NCBI GenBank assembly: GCA_964538515.1
Contig: CAZIEW010000023.1
Coordinates: 1-64,000, forward strand
DNA from: CALBZH01 sp964538515
Lineage (GTDB): Bacteria > Desulfobacterota > Syntrophobacteria > Syntrophobacterales > Syntrophobacteraceae
Reading direction: 5' to 3'
DNA: 64,000 bases
Shown: positions 20,122-27,239 of the stretch, piece after piece
How positions within the stretch are numbered: the first letter of the stretch is position 1
Layout of the letters: each line of letters begins with the position of its first letter
Program-made: the position numbers and the translations under genes
Notes under the pieces: model-generated
The model's input: only the letters and a program-made list of their open reading frames with translations
What the model was told of the DNA's origin: nothing
The model's database searches: none

Positions 20122-20669
20122 CAGGAATCCTTTCTCTGGCAAAAATTGTCCGTACGTCCTGGGTCACTGGACGCTCGGTGACCACCGGGCTTCCACCCTG
20201 GAGGCAACATAACGAACGTCCCCCTCTTATGCAAACGCTTTTCGGAAGCCATCCTGCGCCAATCCTCCCCTGGCTCGGGCACATCCTTCACGGTTTCAGA
20301 ATCATCACCCCCACCGGACAAGGACGTTCAGCCCTCGGGTTTTCGCTTCACCAACGCCCCCCTCGACCCTGATGCAGGGTTTTTCATCCAGTAGTGGAGG
20401 CATTTCCGTGCAGCGCAACATCAAGCACCATGGCAGAGGAGGACCGCCAATGGTCCATGGGCAACAGAACAATCGGGTGTTGGCCAGTTGGTACGACTGT
20501 TGCCTAGCTTCGCCATGATGGGTGTCGGGCTCGCTTGGGGAGCCCCCTGGCACATACCGGCGATTCGCCCGAGGCACCAGCAGTGGGAGGTCTATGGACA
20601 CAGGTTCAGTGTATCACGGGGATAGGAAGGGAGGCTGCAATCATCGAACACCCAGAGAGCTTGGCTACC
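20122..20669. other. 548-base intergenic region
   Basis: Upstream of the kinase-BON gene and of a possible small plus-strand gene. The only structure noted is a 5-bp stem CCCTG-ATG-CAGGG with TTTTT (20367-20384, plus strand). It has no gene before it and is weak. Otherwise I see nothing here. Confidence 0.4.
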
Positions 20670-20885
20670 ATGTTGGCAGGTTGCCTTCGCAACTTCATCG
20701 AGATCGCACGATCGGCCGGTCAAGAAGACCTCGCCCTGGCGTGCAAGCTGATCGAGCATGACGTGCAGGAAAGCGACTGTCTTCGGGACCGTGTCCTGAT
20801 GACTCATGGTCTTGTCTTCCTGGATCGTCGGGTCATGCATATGCGCGATGAAGCCATGCAACAAGATCTTGTCGAAGCTGTCTGA
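20670..20885 (+). CDS. possible small helical protein, start uncertain
   Basis: The frame is open from 20535 to a TGA at 20883, and from about 20635 its codon use is GC-biased in third positions like real genes here. The predicted chain (NFIEIARSAGQEDLALACKL and onward) is helical, with no recognised motif. The first ATG at 20670 lacks a ribosome site. A strong GGAAGGGAGG lies upstream, at about 20626-20635, but points to no normal start codon, so the true start may be lost and this may be a remnant. Confidence 0.35.
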   Translation: MLAGCLRNFIEIARSAGQEDLALACKLIEHDVQESDCLRDRVLMTHGLVFLDRRVMHMRDEAMQQDLVEAV

Positions 20886-20948
20886 AGGGCATCGGACAGC
20901 AAGTAGGCCCGGAGCTCCTCACTCGGGCAAGGCTATAAGGATGAAGGT

Positions 20949-21164
20949 ATGGATGAATCGCGTTTTCCCGGTAGCATCGCGTCCAATGGCTGGGCTGTCT
21001 GTAAAGGGGACAAGGAGGGAGCCAGGCTCGCCCCCATGGCGCGGCACGTTTACGGGTCCAAGAGGGCGGCAGAGCGAGCGCTCGAAATCCTGCGCAGCAA
21101 AAAGCCTCAATTCGCGTTTTCGGTCAGCGAGGTTACGATCCGCATTTCCTCGCAGCAATCCTAG
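20949..21164 (+). CDS. small hypothetical protein
   Basis: 71 residues with an AAGG-containing purine stretch before the ATG. The sequence has a basic, globular look (ASNGWAVCKGDKEGARLAP, then SKRAAERALEILRSKK) with a predicted C-terminal helix. No known domain is recognised. A strong hairpin with T-rich tail follows 41 bases after the stop, which supports a real transcript here. Confidence 0.45.
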   Translation: MDESRFPGSIASNGWAVCKGDKEGARLAPMARHVYGSKRAAERALEILRSKKPQFAFSVSEVTIRISSQQS

Positions 21165-21205
21165 AGTCGAACACGGCATGCGTGAACCCTATTGGGTCGA
21201 AGCAG

Positions 21206-21247
21206 AAGGGGGATCCACCCGATTCGGGTGAATCCCCCTCTTCTTTT
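21206..21247 (+). terminator. intrinsic terminator between convergent units
   Basis: GGGGGATCCACCCG, short loop, CGGGTGAATCCCCC (one mismatch) followed on the plus strand by TCTTCTTTTC. It ends the plus-strand small ORF unit. The same stem also lies just beyond the minus-strand frdA gene, where the tail is less T-rich, so it may act in both directions. Confidence 0.75.
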
Positions 21248-21291
21248 CGTTCCCCCGCGCTCCCGATCGAGCCCGTGTCTGCCGAGAAGCA

Positions 21292-22959
21292 CTATTCCGC
21301 TTCGAGCTTCGCGTCCATGAGGCGGCGCGATGCCACTTCGTCCGTGGCATAGTCGGGCAGCAGGATGGGAGCGATTATTGGGCAATCGATGCCCGCATCC
21401 GCAAGCTCCTTCTCGAACCGAGCAATGTGATCCAGGCTGAGCTTTTTCAACTGCACGCCGTTGCTGACGTACTTGGCGGCGGCCATTCCAGCGCGTCGAC
21501 CGAAGGTGATGACATCCTGGAGGCTGTTGCCCATGAGACGGTTTTCGCCGTGGACGCCCCCGGTGACTTCTCCGGCGCTGTAGAGGCCCGGCACCGTGGT
21601 TTCACAGTCGGCATTGATGGCAATCCCGCCGTTCTGGTAGTGAAGGGTCGGGTAGACCAACATCGGGTCTTTGCTGATATCGATCCCGTGACGCGCAAAT
21701 TGGATGAACTTGGCGGGAAGCTCGCGGCGCACCGTCCCTTCCCCGTGCAAAAGGTCGATCATGGGCGAATCCAGCCAGAGACCGTAACGACCGGTCGGGG
21801 TGATGACCGCCTTGTTTTTTTCCATGGCCTCCTTGATGAGCTCAGCGGATTCGACGTCTCGAGGCTCCAGCGGGAAGCAGAATTGCTCGCCGTCGACGTT
21901 GAGCACGTGCGCACCGAGCCCGCGGACTTTTTCGGTGATCAGAAGGCCCACGTTCTGCTCCGGATAAGCCACCCCGGTCGGGTGGTACTGGGTGGAGTGG
22001 AGGCAGGTGGTCCCAACCCCGGCGCGATAGGCCATCACCACGCCGTCCATGGTGGCGCCGTAATGATTGGTCGTCGCAAACCCCTTGATGTGGAGACGAC
22101 CGTTTCCGCCCGTCGCGATGATGACGGCCTTGGCACGTGCGATAAAGAATTCGCGCGTCTCCATGTTGTACAACACCGCCCCCGCACACTTGCCGTCTTC
22201 GTCCAGGATGATCTCCACGGCGGGGCAGAATTCGAGCACGCTGATGCGATCCCTGCGATTCCGGGTCTCATCGCGCAGGACGCGCATGATCTCGGCTCCG
22301 GTCATGTCGCCCGAGGAATGCATCCGCTTGCGGCTGGACCCCCCGAAATGGCGGACGCTCAAGCGACCGTCCGGAAGTTTGTTGAACATCATGCCAAGCG
22401 CTTCCAGCCACGCGATGGACAGCGGAGCATCATGCGCCAGGGCAGCCACCAGATCGGGCTGGTTGGTGAAATGACCGCCGCCGATGGTGTCGAGGTAGTG
22501 GTAAAAAGGGGAGTCGCATTCCTGGGTCGCCGCCTGGATGCCGCCTTCGGCCATCATGGTGTTGGCGTCCCCGTGGCGCAGCTTCGTGCACATGATCACC
22601 CTGGCGCCGGTCTGGGAAGCCAGAAGAGCCGCCGAAGTCCCGGCGCCGCCCGCACCCAGGATGAGGATGTCGGTGTCGAAATCCACTTTGCCGAGATCCA
22701 CCTTGTCCGGACGCACCATCGACTTGGACTCCAGCATGGTGGAGATCTCATCGGGAAAACCCTTCCCCTTGTCAGGACCGACCTTCACGGCCCTGCGCCC
22801 CTCCTTCTGATAGTCGGGGTGAAACTTCTCCAGGACAGCCGCCCGCTCATCCAGGCTCAAGGCAGGAAAATGCTCCCCGCGGCGGGCCATGGCAACCCTC
22901 TCGGGCCGCGTGGCCTCGACGCGCTTGATCAACTCTCTCATTTCAGGGGTGTAGCTCAT
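21292..22959 (-). CDS. frdA: fumarate reductase / succinate dehydrogenase flavoprotein subunit
   Basis: 555 residues; GAGGAGCAAGCA precedes the ATG. It has the FAD Rossmann motif DILILGAGGAGTSAALLA at residues 97-114, the MMAEGGIQAA segment, HSTQYHPTG and a C-terminal SAGEVTGGVHGENRLMGNSL, all typical of the fumarate reductase / succinate dehydrogenase / aspartate oxidase family. Two oddities: about 95 residues precede the FAD motif, and the position of the covalent FAD histidine is Asn133 (ANTMMAEGG), so FAD is probably non-covalent. It is last in the transcription order hdrC-hdrB-frdB-frdA, and no membrane cytochrome b subunit is present. Direction (fumarate reduction or succinate oxidation) is not set by sequence. 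Confidence 0.88.
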   Translation of the reverse strand: MSYTPEMRELIKRVEATRPERVAMARRGEHFPALSLDERAAVLEKFHPDYQKEGRRAVKVGPDKGKGFPDEISTMLESKSMVRPDKVDLGKVDFDTDILILGAGGAGTSAALLASQTGARVIMCTKLRHGDANTMMAEGGIQAATQECDSPFYHYLDTIGGGHFTNQPDLVAALAHDAPLSIAWLEALGMMFNKLPDGRLSVRHFGGSSRKRMHSSGDMTGAEIMRVLRDETRNRRDRISVLEFCPAVEIILDEDGKCAGAVLYNMETREFFIARAKAVIIATGGNGRLHIKGFATTNHYGATMDGVVMAYRAGVGTTCLHSTQYHPTGVAYPEQNVGLLITEKVRGLGAHVLNVDGEQFCFPLEPRDVESAELIKEAMEKNKAVITPTGRYGLWLDSPMIDLLHGEGTVRRELPAKFIQFARHGIDISKDPMLVYPTLHYQNGGIAINADCETTVPGLYSAGEVTGGVHGENRLMGNSLQDVITFGRRAGMAAAKYVSNGVQLKKLSLDHIARFEKELADAGIDCPIIAPILLPDYATDEVASRRLMDAKLEAE

Positions 22960-22987
22960 TGCTTGCTCCTCAAAAGCTCGAAGGATT

Positions 22988-23163
22988 CATTCACCGCAGA
23001 GGACGCTGAGGGCGCAGAGAAAGGCCTGAGAGAAGAACCATTGGGAAGGGGGAAGCGTATGGAAATCCCCTGCCAGTCGCAAGCGCCCCGAAGGGCCAGG
23101 GGCCTAACCCACCTGCTTTTGCCCTCAAGGCTCTTCTCCGCGTCCTCTGCGGTGAATCGCATT
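22988..23163. repeat. inverted-repeat element inside the frd operon
   Basis: ATTCACCGCAGAGGACGC occurs once near 22990-23007 and as its complement near 23138-23155, so an 18-bp inverted repeat bounds about 175 bases filling the gap between frdB and frdA. The other operon gaps here are 50-140 bases. A related single arm lies at 41533-41568. A mobile MITE-like or REP-like element is likely; it should form a long hairpin in the transcript. Confidence 0.6.
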
Positions 23164-23164
23164 C

Positions 23165-23974
23165 TTAGAGGTACTGCGTATCCTGGGGGACCCAGGTTCC
23201 AGGAGGCGCCAGGTCGGGCTCGCGCTCGCGCTCCTTGTAGAGCTTTTCCAGCTCGTCGTGGCTCATTTTCGTGAGCGCATCGAGCATCCCGTCGTATTTC
23301 CCCGACTCGATCTCCTGCACCCGTTTCTTCAGATGATCGGCACCCGGCTGGATGTACTTGCCGTAGATGCGCCGGGCCAGCTGCGCGATATGGTACTGAG
23401 GCAGCTCCCCCATGCAGCGACTGGCGCATAAGCCACATTGGATGCAGTCGAAGGAAAGCTTCGCCGCCTTGGCGATGTCGCCTTGCTTGAGGGCCGAAAT
23501 GTAGTCGAGAACCTCGACACCCATGGGACAGGCCTTCGAGCAGTTGTTGCACGCAACACAGCGGAAGAGCTCCGGGTAGAGTGCATGAATGCTTTCCGCA
23601 ACGGGCTTGATGGCTTCGATATCGTAGGCTGCACGGTTCGCGGGATAAAACGGGAGCTGCGCCAGATACATGTTCGGCTCAACCACCGTCTGGCAGGCCA
23701 GACCGAAATGGAGCTTGTAGTCGCCTTCCTTGCGGTAAACCGTGGGACACGCACCGCAGATTCCCCCGCGACAACCGCAGCCGCGCAGGAACTTGAAGCC
23801 CACGTACTCCATGGCCTTCATGATGGTGAGGGTCTCCGGGACTTCGTAGCGCTTGCCCATGACAAAGATGGGAATGGTCTTGGCCCCCTCGGGGAGAATG
23901 GCCCGGTCGCCCGTTGCGACCTGCTGAGGGGGTGTGCAGCGGCACTCATTCTTGATTGCTTCTGTTTGGGGCAT
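23165..23974 (-). CDS. frdB: fumarate reductase / succinate dehydrogenase iron-sulfur subunit
   Basis: 269 residues; GAGGAGA 8 bases before the ATG. Residues about 70-90 hold a plant-type [2Fe-2S] motif (FLRGCGCRGGICGACPTV). Two downstream groups carry [4Fe-4S]/[3Fe-4S] ligands: CVACNNCSKACPMGV and CIQCGLCASRCMGE. This is the arrangement of SdhB/FrdB and of the N-terminal half of archaeal thiol:fumarate reductase subunit B. The helical C-terminal tail has no membrane segment. It should pass electrons between the flavoprotein FrdA and the HdrC/HdrB-like subunits encoded just upstream in the same operon. Confidence 0.88.
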   Translation of the reverse strand: MPQTEAIKNECRCTPPQQVATGDRAILPEGAKTIPIFVMGKRYEVPETLTIMKAMEYVGFKFLRGCGCRGGICGACPTVYRKEGDYKLHFGLACQTVVEPNMYLAQLPFYPANRAAYDIEAIKPVAESIHALYPELFRCVACNNCSKACPMGVEVLDYISALKQGDIAKAAKLSFDCIQCGLCASRCMGELPQYHIAQLARRIYGKYIQPGADHLKKRVQEIESGKYDGMLDALTKMSHDELEKLYKEREREPDLAPPGTWVPQDTQYL

Positions 23975-24026
23975 CGGTAGTCTCTCCTCAACAACTGGAT
24001 CTACACGTGGAATTCAGCCGTGAGCA

Positions 24027-24899
24027 CTAAGCCGCCTTGCTTTTCAAAAACGCAAGCGCGCCCTTGCCGTTGAGCTCGAACCGTGTGGCCTCCTCGCCCA
24101 AGCCCAAGGCGTACGCCAGGAGCTGAGTGAAATAGAAGACCGGCACTCCTCGCGCAATCTTATCGGCCTTCAAGAGCTTATCCTGGGTCTTGCCCAGGTT
24201 GAACTCGCACAGCGGACAGCTCAGCACCATGGCCTCAGCACCGGCATGGGTCGCACCGTCCAGAATGGTCGCCGCCACATCGAGGGCCGCTTCGGGGTTG
24301 GCGAGGATCTGGTAGGATCCGCAGCACAGTGTCTTGGCGGCAAAATCCACCGGCGTCGCCCCCAGGGCCTCCAGGAATTCATTCAGCATCTGCGGATGTC
24401 CGGGCGGCTCGATTGCGACGCTCTTGGGTCGAAGCAGGGTGCAACCGTAGTAAGGAGCCACTCTCAGCCCGTTCAACGGGATCTTTACCTTGCTGCGGAG
24501 AGTCTCCCACCCGATCGTGTCACGCACGAAATTCAGGAAGTGGACGACATCGACTTCACCGTTGTATTCCTTCTCCTCGTCCATGAAGGCATTGATCGTA
24601 TTGCGCTTGACCGCATCGTCCCGCATGAGCTGGTTGGCTCGAGCCAAGGTGTTGTAGCACATGGAGCAAAGGGTCACGACCTTGGTATCGCCGCGCTCCA
24701 GCACCCGGATGAGGTCCCGCACGGGAGCCACCTGATGAATCAGGTCGTCGTCCGTCAGAGAATGAACGGCACCACAGCAGTTCCAGCGCTCCAGCTCCTC
24801 GAGCTCCACACCAAGGGCCGCCATGGACGCAACCGCCGAATCCTCCAGGTTTTTAGCTTTGGTCTTGAGCGTACATCCCGGGTAGTAACTGACTTTCAT
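24027..24899 (-). CDS. heterodisulfide reductase subunit B-like protein (two CCG domains)
   Basis: 290 residues; AAAAAGGAG before the ATG. Two complete CCG repeats are visible: YYPGCTLK, WNCCGAVHSL and LCSMCYNT in the first half; YYGCTLLRP, KTLCCGSYQ and LSCPLCEFNLG in the second. In HdrB such repeats ligate the non-cubane [4Fe-4S] pair that reduces disulfides; in succinate:quinone reductase type E they anchor to the membrane surface. Methanogenic CoM-CoB is not expected in a bacterium, so the physiological thiol or acceptor is unknown. Cotranscribed with hdrC-, frdB- and frdA-like genes. Confidence 0.87.
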   Translation of the reverse strand: MKVSYYPGCTLKTKAKNLEDSAVASMAALGVELEELERWNCCGAVHSLTDDDLIHQVAPVRDLIRVLERGDTKVVTLCSMCYNTLARANQLMRDDAVKRNTINAFMDEEKEYNGEVDVVHFLNFVRDTIGWETLRSKVKIPLNGLRVAPYYGCTLLRPKSVAIEPPGHPQMLNEFLEALGATPVDFAAKTLCCGSYQILANPEAALDVAATILDGATHAGAEAMVLSCPLCEFNLGKTQDKLLKADKIARGVPVFYFTQLLAYALGLGEEATRFELNGKGALAFLKSKAA

Positions 24900-25041
24900 G
24901 AGACTCCTTTTTCAGACCCACGGAGAAGACGAGGAGAGAGGACCGCCCATGTTGGCTCGGAAACCGGGGAGCTTCATATCTCGCTGTCCCCGCGTCTCCC
25001 CCTCTCCGTTCCACCTTGTCTCCCTGTCTTTGCCTTATTCT

Positions 25042-25449
25042 TCAGCTCGTGAGCTTTCTGAAGCAGCTGACCAGAGCGATCTGGGGCAGCTCTTTCACCG
25101 TCTCTTCGTCCAACTGGGAAGGCTCGACGATGTTGATGTTCTTGCGCAGGGTGATCTGCCGGATGGCCTCCATGACCTTGGCCAAGTCAATCCCTCGAGG
25201 GCAGTTGACCGTGCAGGTGTGGCAAGAGGCGCACGTCCAGTAGCCTTTTGTTTCGCAAACGTCCTCCTCGAGCCCGAGCTGAGCCATGCGCATGATGCGC
25301 CGGGGAACCGTGTCCATGTGATCGGACATGGGGCAAGCCCCGCCGCAGGTGCCGCACTGAAAGCACTTGTAGATGTTCTGACCACTCAGCCGCTGAACCT
25401 TTTCGATGAATTCGCTCTTGACCGTCTTATCGGAGATCTCGATCGGCAT
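25042..25449 (-). CDS. heterodisulfide reductase subunit C-like ferredoxin protein
   Basis: 135 residues from the ATG at 25449 (GAGGA 6 bases upstream). Two [4Fe-4S] motifs, CFQCGTCGGACPMSD and CASCHTCTVNCPRGI, are spaced as in HdrC, and the short helices around them are typical. HdrC carries electrons between HdrA or another donor and HdrB. It is first in the frd operon, directly behind a good sigma-70 promoter. The 142-base gap to hdrB contains no gene. Confidence 0.87.
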   Translation of the reverse strand: MPIEISDKTVKSEFIEKVQRLSGQNIYKCFQCGTCGGACPMSDHMDTVPRRIMRMAQLGLEEDVCETKGYWTCASCHTCTVNCPRGIDLAKVMEAIRQITLRKNINIVEPSQLDEETVKELPQIALVSCFRKLTS

Positions 25450-25517
25450 AATCTTCCTCAATTAGTCATATGTTCCCGATAAACAAAATGAATCTCCTAA
25501 CCGAAAGTGCTCGCGAA

Positions 25518-25546
25518 ATCATAAGCTGGCCGATTGGGTTTATCAA
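25518..25546 (-). promoter_or_regulatory. sigma-70 promoter for the hdrC-hdrB-frdB-frdA operon
   Basis: On the minus strand TTGATA (25546-25541), a 17-bp spacer and TATGAT (25523-25518), each five of six matches. The start lies about 60 bases before the hdrC ATG. It lets the frd operon be transcribed independently of the fumarase genes upstream. Confidence 0.7.
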
Positions 25547-25560
25547 GAGGCGTCAAGCAG

Positions 25561-25597
25561 CCGGGGCGGCGATGGGAATCGCCGCCCCGGTTTTTTC
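25561..25597 (+). terminator. strong hairpin with T-tract on the strand opposite the genes
   Basis: CCGGGGCGGCGAT and its complement form a 13-bp stem with a 4-base loop, followed by TTTTTT on the plus strand. Flanking genes (fumB and hdrC) are on the minus strand, where the hairpin lacks a U-tract. It may still end or stabilise the fumarase mRNA, or block antisense transcription. Confidence 0.6.
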
Positions 25598-25624
25598 GAG
25601 CAGCAGGATCAGGCGGAGAGATGT

Positions 25625-26179
25625 CTAACGGGCGTAGGTCTTGACGCCCTCGTCGTAAAGGTCGCCGCCCACCGTGTCATTGGCCACGATGACCGGGAAG
25701 TTCTTGACTTCCAGCCTGCGGATCGCTTCGGGACCCAGCTCGGGGTAGGCAATGACTTCAGCCGTGAGAATCGACTTGGACATGAGCGCGCCGGCACCGC
25801 CAATGGCGGCGAAATAGACGGCCTTGTAGGTCGTCATGGCGTCTTTGACGGCCTGGTTGCGAGCGCCCTTGCCGATCATCCCCTTGAGACCCAAAGAAAT
25901 CAGCTTCGGCGCGTAGGCATCCATACGGTAGCTGGTGGTTGGACCAGCGGCGCCAACTGCCTGGCCCGGCTTCGGGGGAGATGGTCCCACGTAGTAGATA
26001 ACCTGCCCCTCGAGCTCAAAAGGAAGCTTCTCTCCAGCCTCGATGAGTTGAATCAAACGCTTATGGGCCGCATCACGCGCCGTATAGACAATGCCGTTCA
26101 AGAGAACTTGGTCGCCGATGCGAAGTTTTTCCACGTCTTCCACTTTCAGGGGCGTGGTCAAGCGGATCGCCTCTTCCAT
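25625..26179 (-). CDS. fumB: class I fumarate hydratase, beta (C-terminal) subunit
   Basis: 184 residues; AAAGGGGAA before the ATG. Matches the C-terminal domain of Fe-S fumarases/tartrate dehydratases: KLRIGDQVLLNGIVYTARDAAHKR, YYVGPSPPKPG, GPTTSYRMDAY, MIGKG and an IGGAGALM segment. The two-subunit class I fumarase interconverts malate and fumarate and is oxygen-sensitive, in keeping with an anaerobe. It starts 15 bases after the alpha-subunit gene and lies next to the fumarate reductase operon, which uses or supplies the same metabolite. The symbol is generic for the beta subunit of a split enzyme. Confidence 0.9.
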   Translation of the reverse strand: MEEAIRLTTPLKVEDVEKLRIGDQVLLNGIVYTARDAAHKRLIQLIEAGEKLPFELEGQVIYYVGPSPPKPGQAVGAAGPTTSYRMDAYAPKLISLGLKGMIGKGARNQAVKDAMTTYKAVYFAAIGGAGALMSKSILTAEVIAYPELGPEAIRRLEVKNFPVIVANDTVGGDLYDEGVKTYAR

Positions 26180-26194
26180 GTCGCTTCCCCTTTC

Positions 26195-27034
26195 TCAAAG
26201 CTCGATTTCCTTGTGCCGTGCTGCATGGCACTGAATGTTCACACCCACCGGCAAGCTGGCAATATGACAGGGCATCATCTTGATGTGCACGGCCAGGGAG
26301 GTGGTCCGTCCCCCGAGCCCCTGCGGGCCGATGCCCAGCCGGTTGATTTCCTCCAGCCAATCCTTCTCGAGGGCCGCCAGCTCCGGATCGGGATTGACGC
26401 TTCCGAGCTCCCGCAGGAGGGCTTTCTTGGCGAGCAGGGCCGCAACCTCGAAGGTTCCCCCGATCCCCACGCCGATGATCGTAGGAGGACACGGGTTGGA
26501 TCCCATCTCTTTCACGCGCTGGATGACGTAGTCTTTGATCCCCTGGATGCCCACGGCCGGCGTCAGCATCATGACCCGGCTCATGTTCTCGCTGCCGCCG
26601 CCCTTGGGAGCCAGCGTGAGCTTGAAGACCTCACCCGGCACAAGCTCCACGTGGATGATGGCCGGCGTGTTGTCCCCCGTATTCTGTCTCGTGAACGGAT
26701 GACACACGCTCTTGCGCAGGTATCCTTCCTGATAGCCTTGCCGCACACCCTCCTCGATGGCATCCTTCAGCGACCCGCCCATGATGTGGACTTCCTGGCC
26801 GAGCTCGACGAAGACCACCGCAAAGCCCGTGTCCTGGCACATGGGGATTTTCTCGTCGCGGGAAATCTGGGCGTTGACCATCAAGTGCTTCAGGATGTCG
26901 CGCCCGGTGGGGGATTCCTCCTTTTCGAGTGCTTGCTGGAAGGCGTCCAAAACGTCCTGCCCAAGCTCCGTGTTGGCACGGATGCACAGGTCCTTGACCG
27001 CTTGTGCGATCACGTCGACATGGATTTCTCTCAT
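26195..27034 (-). CDS. fumA: class I fumarate hydratase, alpha (N-terminal) subunit
   Basis: 279 residues; AAAGGAG about 12 bases before the ATG. Contains the conserved N-terminal class I motifs: PMCQDTGFAVVFVELGQ with the first Fe-S Cys, FKLTLAPKGGGSENMS, and NPCPPTIIGVGIGGTFE with another ligand Cys. The [4Fe-4S] cluster acts as Lewis acid in hydration of fumarate. With the beta subunit it forms the complete enzyme. A sigma-70-like promoter with a perfect -35 lies about 100 bases upstream. Confidence 0.92.
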   Translation of the reverse strand: MREIHVDVIAQAVKDLCIRANTELGQDVLDAFQQALEKEESPTGRDILKHLMVNAQISRDEKIPMCQDTGFAVVFVELGQEVHIMGGSLKDAIEEGVRQGYQEGYLRKSVCHPFTRQNTGDNTPAIIHVELVPGEVFKLTLAPKGGGSENMSRVMMLTPAVGIQGIKDYVIQRVKEMGSNPCPPTIIGVGIGGTFEVAALLAKKALLRELGSVNPDPELAALEKDWLEEINRLGIGPQGLGGRTTSLAVHIKMMPCHIASLPVGVNIQCHAARHKEIEL

Positions 27035-27132
27035 GATGGCTCATACTCCTTTCTATTCCGTTGATCGAGGCCGACATGCCGAGCGCGGCGCGCGGTGATG
27101 AGCGTTGCACAGGACCTCCCGTTCAGCTGCGG

Positions 27133-27161
27133 TCTTTACAATGTGTGAATCGGGCTGTCAA
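27133..27161 (-). promoter_or_regulatory. probable sigma-70 promoter for fumA-fumB
   Basis: Minus strand: perfect TTGACA (27161-27156), 17-bp spacer, weak -10 TAAAGA (27138-27133). The predicted leader is about 90 bases. Only three of six -10 matches, so an activator may be needed or the assignment may be wrong. Confidence 0.45.
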
Positions 27162-27239
27162 ACCAATATTGGCCGTGAATGCGTGCAGGGCGCAGGCTTA
27201 AAAATCGACGATGAGGAGACGCGCAACGGGCTGGAGGGG

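Noticed and set aside
20367..20384. Small hairpin with TTTTT
   Set aside because: Stem is only 5 bp and no plus-strand gene precedes it.
21427..23274. 615-codon plus-strand frame opposite frdA
   Set aside because: Antisense to a well-supported flavoprotein gene; Gly/His/Arg-rich translation.
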